Assembly: GCF_041227145.1 (NCBI RefSeq)
Contig: NZ_JBGFSP010000003.1
Span: 1,240,001-1,304,000 of the forward strand
From: Bacteroides sp. AN502(2024)
Lineage (GTDB): Bacteria > Bacteroidota > Bacteroidia > Bacteroidales > Bacteroidaceae
DNA length: 64,000 nt
Direction: 5' to 3'
The position numbers were made by a program, and so were the translations under genes. Below are positions 27,216 through 35,915 of this stretch, in pieces (the first letter of the stretch is position 1; each line of letters begins with the position of its first letter). The notes under the pieces were generated by a model that was not told the origin of the DNA, did no database searches, and was given only the letters and a program-made list of their open reading frames with translations.

Positions 27216-27275
27216 CTAATTCAACGAACGCCTGTATTCATCAGGCGAAATGCCCGTAATTTTCTTAATTTCTCC
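27216..27275 (-). pseudogene. C-terminal stub of an AraC-family regulator
   Basis: The minus-strand frame ends KKITGISPDEYRRSLN-stop at 27216. This matches the last residues of AraC proteins. No HTH sequence precedes it in any frame, so only the tail remains. It may be what is left of the regulator of the divergent operon at 27461. Confidence 0.5.
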
Positions 27276-27286
27276 GGATCTTACAA

Positions 27287-27362
27287 TAACCCCAATTACT
27301 GATCATATAACCTCGGCCACAGATTTATACCATTCTTTCCGGAAATTATGTAATCGGGGTTA
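27287..27362. repeat. Inverted repeat upstream of the hydrolase operon
   Basis: TAACCCCAATTAC (27287-27299) and GTAATCGGGGTTA (27350-27362) are complementary over 13 bp with one mismatch, 50 bp apart. They lie between the AraC stub and the promoter at 27406, which suits an operator pair for a dimeric regulator. Confidence 0.5.
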
Positions 27363-27405
27363 TAATATCTGTAATTCATCTACCAAGTCTCTCTGTAATC
27401 TCCTG

Positions 27406-27413
27406 TAACTTTG
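27406..27413 (+). promoter_or_regulatory. -7 promoter box of the hydrolase operon
   Basis: TAACTTTGC matches the TAnnTTTG form about 50 bp before the ATG at 27461. No clear TTTG at -33 was found, consistent with an activator-dependent promoter. Confidence 0.5.
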
Positions 27414-27460
27414 CGATGTGAAAAGAAAAAAAAGTAGTTATCCATAAAAGCATATCAGTT

Positions 27461-28522
27461 ATGAAACGATTCATCTTTTTGACCGCTGCGATCCTCACCC
27501 TCTCCGGACTGACGGAAAGCCCGGCACAAACCCTTCAATGCAACCTGAATATGGAAGAGCTGAAACTTACGAAAGAGTGGGACAAAACGTTCCCGAAAAG
27601 CGACAAGGTAAATCATAGCAAAATAACCTTTGTCAATCGGTACGGCATCACGCTCGCTGCCGATTTATATGTACCCCAAACGACCGCCGAGAGTAAACTG
27701 CCGGCTATCGCCGTCAGCGGTCCGTTCGGTGCAGTGAAAGAACAGGCATCGGGATTGTATGCCCAGACGCTTGCCGAGCGAGGTTTCCTGACCATTGCTT
27801 TTGATCCCTCGTTTACCGGTGAGAGTGGCGGACAACCTCGCGGTGTGGCCTCACCGGATATCAATACTGAAGATTTCTCGGCAGCAGTGGATTACCTTGC
27901 GGCACGTCCGGATGTGGATGCCGGGCGCATCGGCATCATCGGTATTTGCGGTTGGGGAGGTTTTGCCATCAATGCGGCAGCCAACGACACCCGCATCAAG
28001 GCAACAGTAGCTTCCACCATGTACGACATGAGTCGTGTCACGGCAAACGGTTATTCCGATGCCGCAGATAACGCGGATGCACGCTATAAAATGCGTCAGG
28101 AACTCAATGCACAGCGCACGGAGGATTATCGTACCGGCACTTATCCCCGCACTGTCATGAACCCGAAACCAGCCGATGACGCACCGCAGTTCATGAAGGA
28201 TTACTACGATTATTACAAGACTGAACGAGGCTATCATCCGCGTTCGATCAACTCCGGTCTGGGCTGGAACAAGACCTCGGCGCTCGCGTTTGTCAATGCT
28301 CCCATACTTGCCTATGCCGATGAGATCCGTAATGCCGTGCTGCTCATTCATGGAGAAAAAGCCCACTCCCGTTATTTCAGTGAGGATGTCTTCAAGAGGT
28401 TGAAAGGTGACAACAAGGAACTGGTGATTATTCCCAAGGCCGTGCATACGGATTTGTACGACCGGACAGACATGATTCCGTTTGACAAACTGGAGGATTT
28501 TTTCAACGAATACTTAAAATAA
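27461..28522 (+). CDS. Exported alpha/beta hydrolase with Cys-type nucleophile elbow
   Basis: A 353-residue protein with a cleavable signal peptide (ending ESPAQ). The alpha/beta-hydrolase fold shows the nucleophile elbow as GICGWGG, so Cys stands where most esterases have Ser, as in dienelactone-hydrolase-like and YcjY-type enzymes. The partner acid is probably in LIHGEKAHSR and the His in IPKAVHTDLYD. The substrate is unknown. It is the first gene of a four-gene set with a cyclophilin-like lipoprotein, a DUF3737 protein and a PatB-type lyase. Confidence 0.85.
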   Translation: MKRFIFLTAAILTLSGLTESPAQTLQCNLNMEELKLTKEWDKTFPKSDKVNHSKITFVNRYGITLAADLYVPQTTAESKLPAIAVSGPFGAVKEQASGLYAQTLAERGFLTIAFDPSFTGESGGQPRGVASPDINTEDFSAAVDYLAARPDVDAGRIGIIGICGWGGFAINAAANDTRIKATVASTMYDMSRVTANGYSDAADNADARYKMRQELNAQRTEDYRTGTYPRTVMNPKPADDAPQFMKDYYDYYKTERGYHPRSINSGLGWNKTSALAFVNAPILAYADEIRNAVLLIHGEKAHSRYFSEDVFKRLKGDNKELVIIPKAVHTDLYDRTDMIPFDKLEDFFNEYLK

Positions 28523-28629
28523 CGTGAGGTCGATATGATACGACCGACATACGCACAACGGATAGAAAACAAGTGTAGAAAACAGGACTAGTAAAAGATG
28601 GGAAACAGAATCTTAAAATAGAACAAGAT

Positions 28630-29196
28630 ATGAACAAATGTATGATAGTTCTGGGCTTGCTGCTTATGACAATCGCATCCGTACAGACTGCATGCGGTAC
28701 TGACGATGACCCCATAACGGAGAAGCCTGCTACGCCCGTCCCGAATCCCGAAGGGACGGGAGAGAACGACAATTCAGAGAGCGGAAATGACAATAAGGAG
28801 AATAATGACAACGAAAACAATGAAGGAGAAAATAAAATGAATAGAAACATTATAATCCATGTGGGCAACCGTGGCTTCGCAGCCACACTTGAGGATAATG
28901 CCACGGCACGTGCTTTTTCCGCTTTGCTGCCTATGACGATAACGATGAACGAAATGAACAGCAACGAAAAATACCATTATCTGTCGGAGAGTCTGCCCAC
29001 AGACAGTTACCGCCCGGGAACAATCCGGAACGGGGATCTGATGCTATATGGTTCCAGTTGTGTCGTCCTCTTCTATGAAACCTTCGCGTCGCCTTACAGC
29101 TATACCCGTATAGGACAGCTCAATGATCCGTCAGGACTGGCTTCGGCCCTTGGAAGAGGCAACGTGCCTGTAACTTTTGAAATCAATAATGACTGA
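28630..29196 (+). CDS. Lipoprotein with cyclophilin-like domain
   Basis: The 188 residues begin with a lipoprotein signal (Cys near 22, SVQTACGTDD), then a low-complexity N/E/G-rich linker (about 28-70) and a compact C-terminal domain. That domain (MNRNIIIHVGNRGFAATLE, then LPMTITMNEMN and RPGTIRNGDLMLYGSSCVVLFYE) matches the cyclophilin-like family found beside hydrolases and reductases in gut bacteria. Prolyl isomerase activity is not implied. It is in the same operon as the hydrolase, about 107 bp downstream. Confidence 0.8.
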   Translation: MNKCMIVLGLLLMTIASVQTACGTDDDPITEKPATPVPNPEGTGENDNSESGNDNKENNDNENNEGENKMNRNIIIHVGNRGFAATLEDNATARAFSALLPMTITMNEMNSNEKYHYLSESLPTDSYRPGTIRNGDLMLYGSSCVVLFYETFASPYSYTRIGQLNDPSGLASALGRGNVPVTFEINND

Positions 29197-29216
29197 CAAC
29201 TAAAACAATACTTCAA

Positions 29217-30083
29217 ATGAAACTGATTAAAGATAGTGAATTCGGGGGCGAACGTCCCTTGTTCAATTCCCAAGACCTCCGCCTGGAGAATGTGATTATC
29301 CGTGCTGGAGAATCGGCCATCAAAGAGTGCAAGAATATCGAAGCTGTAGATTGTCGCTTCGAAGGCAACTATCCTTTTTGGCACGTACATGGCTTTAAGA
29401 TTGAACGTTGCTTTTTCGATGTCGGGGGGCGTTCTGCCTTGTGGTACTCCGACCACCTGAAGATGACCGACACAATTATCGACGCACCCAAAATGTTCCG
29501 TGAGATGAGTGAAATCGACATCGAGAACGTAACAATGAACAATGCTGATGAAGTGTTTTGGCGCTGTAACAATATTCGCATCAAGAATCTCAAATTGCAC
29601 GACGGTACCTACCCTTTCATGTACAGCAACGACATTTATGTAGACGGATTGGAGAGCGACAGCAAGTATGTGTTCCAGTACGTAAGAAATGCAGAGATTC
29701 ATAACGCCAGAATTACGACAAAGGATGCGTTTTGGGAAGTAGAGAACGTAACGATTTACGATTCCGAACTCAACGGCGAGTATCTTGGCTGGCACTCGAA
29801 AAATCTACGTCTGGTGAACTGCCACATTACGGGCGAACAGCCACTCTGTTATGCGCACAATCTCGTGCTGGAAAACTGTACATTCTCCCCCGACTGCGAC
29901 CGGGCATTCGAGTACAGCACAGTGCAGGCCGATATTCGCGGAGCCATCACGAACATCAAGAATCCGATGTCGGGACGCATCGTAGCCGATGAGTTCGGTT
30001 CCATAACCATAGACGAGAACATCAAGGCGCCCGCTGATTGTGAAATCCGTCTCAGGGATGAGTATACCTGTTTCACCGACTAA
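29217..30083 (+). CDS. DUF3737 right-handed beta-helix-like protein
   Basis: The 288 residues are made of short repeated strands (VDCRFEGNYPFWHVHGFKIE, LRLVNCHITGEQPLCYAHN) separated by about 20 residues, the pattern of a parallel beta-helix. It matches DUF3737. There is no signal peptide, so it is probably cytoplasmic. Family function is unknown. It begins 20 bp after the lipoprotein gene and ends 9 bp before the PatB-type gene, so tight co-expression is likely. Confidence 0.85.
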   Translation: MKLIKDSEFGGERPLFNSQDLRLENVIIRAGESAIKECKNIEAVDCRFEGNYPFWHVHGFKIERCFFDVGGRSALWYSDHLKMTDTIIDAPKMFREMSEIDIENVTMNNADEVFWRCNNIRIKNLKLHDGTYPFMYSNDIYVDGLESDSKYVFQYVRNAEIHNARITTKDAFWEVENVTIYDSELNGEYLGWHSKNLRLVNCHITGEQPLCYAHNLVLENCTFSPDCDRAFEYSTVQADIRGAITNIKNPMSGRIVADEFGSITIDENIKAPADCEIRLRDEYTCFTD

Positions 30084-30092
30084 AACGAAGAG

Positions 30093-31256
30093 ATGAAATA
30101 CGATTTCAACAAACAGATTTCACGCCGGGGAACCGATTCCTATAAATGGGACAGTGCCCCAAACGAAAATGTATTGCCGATGTGGGTGGCTGATATGGAT
30201 TTCCATACGGCCCCCGCAATTGTGGATGCTTTGCACCAACGAGTGGAACACGGCATTTTCGGCTATACCCATGTACCCGACAGCTATTACAATACTGTTA
30301 CAGATTGGTTTGCACGCCGTCACGATTGGTTGATCAACCGTCAATGGATAATTTATACATCAGGTGTAGTACCCGCCATCTCAGCGATTATCAAAGCTTT
30401 GACACAACCGAAAGATAAGATACTGGTGCAGACACCCGTCTATAACTGTTTCTTTTCATCTATCCGTAACAACGGCTGCAAGGCTGTCTGCTCACCGTTG
30501 TTGTATGCCAACGGCACCTATACGATGGATTTTGATGACCTGGAACGTAAGGCTGCTGATCCGAAAGTGAAGGTAATGCTGCTGTGCAATCCCCATAATC
30601 CTGTCGGAAGGGTCTGGAAACAAGAAGAATTGGTACGCATCGGTGAGATTTGTATCCGTCATGGCGTTACAGTCGTTTCGGACGAGATTCACTGCGAGCT
30701 GGTGTTTCCGGGACACCGTTACACGCCGTTTGCCTCCATTTCGGAAGATTTCCTACGACATTCCGTCACCTGCATATCCCCCAGCAAAGCGTTCAATATC
30801 GCCGGACTGCAGATTGCGAACATAATCTGCGCCGATGCTGACCATCGGGCGAAAATCGACCGAGCCATCAACGATAACGAGGTATGCGATGTCAATCCAT
30901 TCGGCATAATCGCTACACAAGCGGCTTACAACGAAGGAGAAGAATGGCTAAACCAACTTATCGAATATCTGCAAGCAAATTATCTCCACATGCAGAAATT
31001 CTGCCGTGAGCATCTGCCGGAATTTCCCGTTACGGTATTGGAGGGAACCTATCTCGTTTGGATGGACTGCCGCAAACTCAACATGCACTCGGAGGAACTC
31101 GAACAGCGATTGGTTACCGAAGCCGGGTTGTGGCTCAATGCCGGAACAATGTACGGAGCAGAGGGAGAAGGGTTCATGCGCTGGAACATCGCATGCCCGC
31201 GTGCTACGCTGACAGAGGGATTGAAACGCTTTGTGGATTTCGTGAGCTTGGTATAA
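30093..31256 (+). CDS. PatB/MalY-type PLP-dependent C-S lyase (aminotransferase class I/II fold)
   Basis: A 387-residue fold-type I PLP enzyme starting MKYDFNKQISRRGTDSYKWD, the characteristic PatB opening, with MWVADMDFHTAPAI after it. The PLP Lys lies in SPSKAFNIAGLQ, with NPHNPVGRVW and VVSDEIHCELVF before it. Such enzymes cleave cystathionine or cysteine conjugates, releasing thiols, and some double as regulators. The start at 30093 is 9 bp from the preceding stop. The last gene of the operon, it converges on ackA. Confidence 0.9.
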   Translation: MKYDFNKQISRRGTDSYKWDSAPNENVLPMWVADMDFHTAPAIVDALHQRVEHGIFGYTHVPDSYYNTVTDWFARRHDWLINRQWIIYTSGVVPAISAIIKALTQPKDKILVQTPVYNCFFSSIRNNGCKAVCSPLLYANGTYTMDFDDLERKAADPKVKVMLLCNPHNPVGRVWKQEELVRIGEICIRHGVTVVSDEIHCELVFPGHRYTPFASISEDFLRHSVTCISPSKAFNIAGLQIANIICADADHRAKIDRAINDNEVCDVNPFGIIATQAAYNEGEEWLNQLIEYLQANYLHMQKFCREHLPEFPVTVLEGTYLVWMDCRKLNMHSEELEQRLVTEAGLWLNAGTMYGAEGEGFMRWNIACPRATLTEGLKRFVDFVSLV

Positions 31257-31292
31257 GGAAGGTAGGGAGTAGAAACGGATACAAAGCAAAGA

Positions 31293-31400
31293 AGAGTGAG
31301 GCTGTTTAACAAGTCCTATCTTAACGATTTCACCCCTGCCAAAATATACTTTGGCAGGGGTGACTTCTAATTACTGAGACCTGTTAGACAGCCTCACTCT
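31293..31400. repeat. Small palindromic repeat, copy 2 (MITE-like, possible bidirectional terminator)
   Basis: The ends AGAGTGAGGCTGT and ACAGCCTCACTCT are perfect inverted repeats, and CACCCCTGCCAAA and TTTGGCAGGGGTG make an inner hairpin. The element is the opposite-strand copy of 12295-12399. Lying between the convergent PatB-type and ackA genes, it could end transcription from both sides. Confidence 0.85.
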
Positions 31401-31426
31401 CCTCAATTAAACTTCTATCAGTTCGA

Positions 31427-32626
31427 TTATTTCTTCAGAATATCCATTGTATCCGAAGCGATCAACAGTTCTTCGTCTGTCGGAATCACTACCACTTTCA
31501 CTTTAGAAGCCGGAGTAGAAATGATTGCTTCTTCACCGTGAATCTTGGCATTTACTTCATTATCAAGTTCGATACCCATGAATTCCATGTCCTTACAAAC
31601 TTCACGACGACATTCCATCTGATTTTCACCGACACCACCTGTAAACAGGATAATATCCACACCGCCCAATGCAGCAGCATAAGCACCGATGTATTTCTTG
31701 ATACGATAGTAATACATCTTCTCAGCCAGAATTGCTTTCTCATTACCGGCAGCACAAGCAGCCAACAGCTCACGCATATCGCTTGATACACCGGAGATAC
31801 CCAGTACACCACTCTTCTTATTCAACAAATTTGAAACTCCAGTGGTATTCAAACCTTCTTTTTCCATGATGAATGTTACCGCGCCGGCATCAATATCACC
31901 GCTACGTGTACCCATCATCAAGCCCTCCAACGGAGTCAAGCCCATAGTCGTATCTATACACTTACCATCTTTGATAGCTGCAATAGAGCCACCGTTACCG
32001 ATATGACAAGTGATAATTTTCTTTCCTATCGGACTTATCCCCAAGAATTCACATACACGCTTTGAGACATAACGATGAGAAGTTCCGTGGAAGCCATAGC
32101 GACGCACACCGTATTTCTCGTACAATTCATAAGGAATAGCATACATATATGCGTAATCCGGCATGGTCTGATGGAAAGCCGTATCAAAGACACCTACCTG
32201 CGGAATATGAGGAAGAATGGCAGAAACGGCATTCACACCTTTCAGATTGGCAGGATTATGGAGCGGAGCCAAATCATTACATGCAGCGAAAGCTTCCAGC
32301 ACTTCCTTAGTCAGCAATACAGATTTGCTGAAACGTTCACCGCCGTGTACCATACGGTGACCTACCGCATTGATTTCATCCAAAGACTTGATAGCACCAT
32401 ATTCAGGACTAATCAATGTATTTAAAATAAATTCCACGCCCACTGTATGTTCGGGAATATCTTTCTCCAATATTTTCTTTTCGCCATTTGGCAAAGTAAG
32501 TTTCAAGAATGATCCTTTCAGACCGATTTTTTCGATACCACCTTGTGCAATCACCTCCTTGGTGGTCATATCGAACAATTTATATTTAATAGATGAACTT
32601 CCGCAGTTCAATACCAGAATCTTCAT
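31427..32626 (-). CDS. ackA: Acetate kinase
   Basis: A 399-residue acetate kinase with the family signatures VLNCGSSSIKYKLF at the start, MGLTPLEGLMMGTRSGDIDAG in the middle and FTGGVGEN near the C-terminus. It converts acetyl-phosphate and ADP to acetate and ATP in the cytoplasm. Together with pta it makes the acetate pathway central to Bacteroides energy metabolism. It begins 39 bp after the pta stop on the same strand and almost certainly shares its transcript. Confidence 0.97.
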   Translation of the reverse strand: MKILVLNCGSSSIKYKLFDMTTKEVIAQGGIEKIGLKGSFLKLTLPNGEKKILEKDIPEHTVGVEFILNTLISPEYGAIKSLDEINAVGHRMVHGGERFSKSVLLTKEVLEAFAACNDLAPLHNPANLKGVNAVSAILPHIPQVGVFDTAFHQTMPDYAYMYAIPYELYEKYGVRRYGFHGTSHRYVSKRVCEFLGISPIGKKIITCHIGNGGSIAAIKDGKCIDTTMGLTPLEGLMMGTRSGDIDAGAVTFIMEKEGLNTTGVSNLLNKKSGVLGISGVSSDMRELLAACAAGNEKAILAEKMYYYRIKKYIGAYAAALGGVDIILFTGGVGENQMECRREVCKDMEFMGIELDNEVNAKIHGEEAIISTPASKVKVVVIPTDEELLIASDTMDILKK

Positions 32627-32665
32627 GTCGCTGTCGATTTATACTTAATATTTTATATCTAATAC

Positions 32666-33685
32666 TTATTTATTCGCTTTTGCTGCAATGGCCTGATTAG
32701 CTGTGATAGCAATCATACGATATACATCTTCGATAGAACAACCACGAGACAAGTCGTTTACCGGACAGGCAATACCTTGCAGAATCGGACCGATAGCGTC
32801 GGCGTGACCCAGACGTTGAACTAGTTTATAAGAGATATTACCAACCTCCAGACTCGGAACAATCAGAACGTTCGCCTGTCCAGCAACAAGAGATCCCGGA
32901 GCCTTGCTTGCACCTACTTCAGGAACAAGGGCAGCATCTGCTTGCAATTCACCGTCCAAATCAAGAGTCGGAGCCATTTCTTTGGCAATCTTAGTTGCTT
33001 CCACCACTTTATCTACCACTTCGTGTTTTGCAGAGCCCTTGGTAGAGAAGCTCAACATGGCGACCTTCGGATTTTCAATACCGGTAACAGCTTTCGCAGT
33101 TTGAGCGGTACAAACAGCAATCTGTGCCAGCTGGTTAGCATCCGGAACCGGAGTTACAGCAACATCACCCATAACCACAATGCCATTCTTTCCGTATTCA
33201 GGAGCATGAGTCAAAAGCAACATAGCACCAGACACGCAAGTGATTCCCGGTGCAGTCTTGATAATCTGCAAAGCAGGACGCAGTACGTTACCGGTCGTGT
33301 TGCGCGCACCGGCCAACTGACCGTCAGCATCACCGCTCTTAATCATTAAACAACCATAGAACAAAGGATCGCTCGTCAATTTACGGGCTTCTTCAATAGT
33401 CATCCCCTTCTTTTTACGAAGCTCACACAACAACTGTGCGTATTCTTCGTGTTTCGGAGAAGTTTCAGGATCAATGATAGTAGCTTTACTGATGTTTCCC
33501 AATCCCCATTTTGTAGCAAGTTCATTAATTTCAGCCGGTTTACCCAGTAAAATCAGATCGGCTACTTCGTCTGTCAAAATCATATTGGCAGCTTTCAATG
33601 TGCGTTCTTCAGTTCCTTCCGGAAGAACAATACGTTGGCGATTTGCTTTCGCACGCGCCACGATTTGGTTGATTAAATTGAGCAT
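32666..33685 (-). CDS. pta: Phosphate acetyltransferase
   Basis: A 339-residue short-form phosphotransacetylase: IVLPEGTEERTLKAA near the start, SGDADGQLAGARNTTGNVLRP, and the ending NDLSRGCSIEDVYRMIAITA. It interconverts acetyl-CoA and acetyl-phosphate. The start at 33685 has a canonical -7 box about 50 bp upstream. The short form without the regulatory N-terminal domain is usual in Bacteroides. Confidence 0.97.
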   Translation of the reverse strand: MLNLINQIVARAKANRQRIVLPEGTEERTLKAANMILTDEVADLILLGKPAEINELATKWGLGNISKATIIDPETSPKHEEYAQLLCELRKKKGMTIEEARKLTSDPLFYGCLMIKSGDADGQLAGARNTTGNVLRPALQIIKTAPGITCVSGAMLLLTHAPEYGKNGIVVMGDVAVTPVPDANQLAQIAVCTAQTAKAVTGIENPKVAMLSFSTKGSAKHEVVDKVVEATKIAKEMAPTLDLDGELQADAALVPEVGASKAPGSLVAGQANVLIVPSLEVGNISYKLVQRLGHADAIGPILQGIACPVNDLSRGCSIEDVYRMIAITANQAIAAKANK

Positions 33686-33737
33686 AGATATATTGAATAT
33701 TATTATAAAACCTCATTACAAGTTGTAATTTACGGTG

Positions 33738-33745
33738 CAAAAGTA
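33738..33745 (-). promoter_or_regulatory. -7 promoter box of pta-ackA
   Basis: On the minus strand TACTTTTGC matches TAnnTTTG, with a TTGT about 22 bp further upstream (33772-33768). The predicted leader is close to 47 nt. Confidence 0.6.
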
Positions 33746-33838
33746 CTCAATTTTGCAACATCCACATTACAATTCCGTCTATTTTTCTCTTTCAAGTCTA
33801 AAATATTATAATATTTAACACTGTACTCCTATTTTTCA

Positions 33839-33846
33839 TACCTTTG
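33839..33846 (+). promoter_or_regulatory. -7 promoter box of the lrgAB-type operon
   Basis: TACCTTTGC is a full TAnnTTTG match 35 bp before the ATG at 33881. No clear TTTG is seen at -33. The pta promoter diverges from it across about 90 bp. Confidence 0.55.
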
Positions 33847-33880
33847 CAGCGTTTTCAAACAAAATCAATAGGTTATTAGT

Positions 33881-34252
33881 ATGATACGTCAGTGCGCCAT
33901 TTTATTTGGCTGTTTGGCTTTGGGTGAATTAATTGTTTATCTCACGGGGATCAAGCTCCCCTCCAGCATCATTGGTATGCTGCTGCTCACCCTCTTTCTA
34001 AAATTAGGTTGGATTAAATTACACTGGGTACAGGGGTTGTCCGACTTTCTGGTTGCTAACTTGGGATTCTTTTTCATTCCGCCCGGTGTGGCTCTTATGC
34101 TGTACTTTGATGTTATTGCGGCTGAATTTTGGCCGATAGTGATAGCTACCATTGTCAGTACCGCGCTTGTTCTTGTCGTTACAGGATGGGTACATCAGAT
34201 TGTTCGCAAAATCAACTTAACAAATAAAAAAAATGAACTTCTTAGAAAATAA
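33881..34252 (+). CDS. lrgA: CidA/LrgA-family holin-like membrane protein
   Basis: A 123-residue protein with four hydrophobic segments and the family pattern ELIVYLTGIKLPSSIIGMLLL, ending in a basic tail (VRKINLTNKKNE). CidA/LrgA proteins are small holin-like membrane proteins tied to cell lysis control and, in other bacteria, to pyruvate or by-product transport. Its last 20 bases overlap the LrgB-type start. Whether it is Cid- or Lrg-like cannot be decided. Divergence from pta-ackA fits the known link between these genes and overflow metabolism. Confidence 0.88.
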   Translation: MIRQCAILFGCLALGELIVYLTGIKLPSSIIGMLLLTLFLKLGWIKLHWVQGLSDFLVANLGFFFIPPGVALMLYFDVIAAEFWPIVIATIVSTALVLVVTGWVHQIVRKINLTNKKNELLRK

Positions 34253-34928
34253 TTTCTTCCTGTTGGCCATTACCTTCGGGATTTTCTTCTTTGCCAAACT
34301 GCTCCAGAAAAAAACAGGGCTGGTATTATTAAATCCTATATTGCTGACCATCGCACTATTAATCATCTTCCTTAAAATGAACCACATCTCTTATGAGACC
34401 TATAATAAAGGAGGACATCTGATCGAATTCTGGTTACGCCCGGCCGTTGTGGCTTTAGGCGTACCTTTATATCTACAACTGGAAATGATAAAAAAACAGT
34501 TGTTGCCTATTCTACTGTCTCAACTGGCAGGCTGCATCGTCGGAGTTATTTCAGTAGTGTTGATTGCAAAGTTCATGGGAGCTTCACAAGAGGTAATCCT
34601 GTCGCTGGCTCCAAAATCGGTTACGACTCCGATTGCGATGGAAGTAACCAAAGCCATCGGCGGTATTCCGTCACTGACAGCAGCGGTTGTTGTAGTAGTA
34701 GGTTTATTAGGGGCTATTTGCGGATTTAAAACCATGAAAATTATGCACGTGGGCAGTCCGATTGCCCAAGGGCTTTCCATGGGAACAGCCGCGCATGCTG
34801 TGGGTACCTCTACCGCTATGGATATCAGTAGCAAATATGGAGCATACGCCAGTCTGGGACTGACATTGAATGGAATATTCACTGCACTGCTAACGCCTAC
34901 CATCCTTCGATCATTAGGTGTTTTATAA
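34233..34928 (+). CDS. lrgB: LrgB/CidB-family membrane protein
   Basis: The 231 residues hold about six membrane segments and the LrgB signature LALAPKSVTTPIAMEVTKAIGG (split across 34600-34665) plus GTAAHAVGTSTAMD. It partners LrgA in the same operon, with a 20-bp overlap of the coding frames. The function parallels the preceding gene: control of murein hydrolase activity or small-acid export, as reported for the family, unproven here. Confidence 0.92.
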   Translation: MNFLENNFFLLAITFGIFFFAKLLQKKTGLVLLNPILLTIALLIIFLKMNHISYETYNKGGHLIEFWLRPAVVALGVPLYLQLEMIKKQLLPILLSQLAGCIVGVISVVLIAKFMGASQEVILSLAPKSVTTPIAMEVTKAIGGIPSLTAAVVVVVGLLGAICGFKTMKIMHVGSPIAQGLSMGTAAHAVGTSTAMDISSKYGAYASLGLTLNGIFTALLTPTILRSLGVL

Positions 34929-34984
34929 AAACAAAATCTCTTGATCTTCCGTTATATAAAGAGTGAAACGCAAAAAGCAATCTT

Positions 34985-35902
34985 ATGATTCCATTTAAAG
35001 AAATCACATTAGCAGATAAAGACATAATCACCTCATTCACGATGAAAAGTGATCGCCGCAACTGCGATCTTTCGTTCTCCAATCTCTGTAGTTGGAGATT
35101 CTTATACGACACACAATTTGCTGTAGTAGATAATTTTCTGCTATTCAAGTTCTGGGCAGGAGATCAACTTGCCTATATGATGCCTGTAGGCACGGGAGAT
35201 TTGAAAGCAGTATTGTGGGAACTGATAGAAGATGCCCGCAAAGAGAGCCAATATTTCTGTATGCTGGGCGTATGTAGTAATATGCGCACCGAACTTGAAG
35301 CCATCCTTCCAGAGCAATTCACTTTCACAGAAGACCGCGACTATGCCGATTATATCTATTTGAAAAGTGATCTTTCGACATTGAAGGGTAAGAAATTCCA
35401 AGCGAAAAGAAATCATATCAACCGGTTCCGCAACACTTATCCGGATTATGAGTATACACAGATTACCCCAGACCGCATTCAGGAATGTTTGGATCTGGAA
35501 GCAGAATGGTGTAAAGTGAATAATTGTGACCAACAGGAAGGAACAGGCAATGAACGCCGTGCTCTTATCTATGCCCTTCACAACTTCGAAGCGCTCGGAC
35601 TGACGGGAGGTATCCTTCACGTAAACGGTAAAATCGTTGCATTCACTTTCGGTATGCCTATCAACCATGAAACGTTCGGCGTGCATGTAGAAAAAGCGGA
35701 TACCAGCATTGAGGGTGCGTATGCTATGATCAATTATGAATTTGCCAACCGGATTCCCGAACAATATATCTATATCAATCGGGAAGAAGATTTAGGTATT
35801 GAAGGTTTGCGCAAAGCCAAACTGTCTTACCAGCCGGTGATAATTCTGGAAAAACATATGGCTTGCCTTAAAAAGCATCCCATGAATATGATTAAATGGT
35901 GA
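34985..35902 (+). CDS. DUF2156 (phosphatidylglycerol-lysyltransferase-C-like) protein
   Basis: A 305-residue soluble protein, with start MIPFKEITLADKDIITSF. It matches the DUF2156 group: double GNAT-like fold, with KKFQAKRNHINRFRN in the middle and FGMPINHETFGVHVEKAD, then YINREEDLGIEGLRKAKLSY. Related domains in MprF transfer aminoacyl groups, but this short form lacks the membrane part. The substrate is unknown. It starts 56 bp after LrgB and 13 bp before the GNAT gene, so it is probably in the same operon. Confidence 0.85.
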   Translation: MIPFKEITLADKDIITSFTMKSDRRNCDLSFSNLCSWRFLYDTQFAVVDNFLLFKFWAGDQLAYMMPVGTGDLKAVLWELIEDARKESQYFCMLGVCSNMRTELEAILPEQFTFTEDRDYADYIYLKSDLSTLKGKKFQAKRNHINRFRNTYPDYEYTQITPDRIQECLDLEAEWCKVNNCDQQEGTGNERRALIYALHNFEALGLTGGILHVNGKIVAFTFGMPINHETFGVHVEKADTSIEGAYAMINYEFANRIPEQYIYINREEDLGIEGLRKAKLSYQPVIILEKHMACLKKHPMNMIKW

Positions 35903-35915
35903 TTCCTAAGTAAAT

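Noticed and set aside
27851..28447. A 198-codon minus-strand frame under the hydrolase gene
   Set aside because: Antisense to a clear alpha/beta hydrolase; no signature.
29100..29795. A 231-codon minus-strand frame under the DUF3737 gene
   Set aside because: The repetitive coding strand creates it; the DUF3737 reading has clear repeats and operon spacing.
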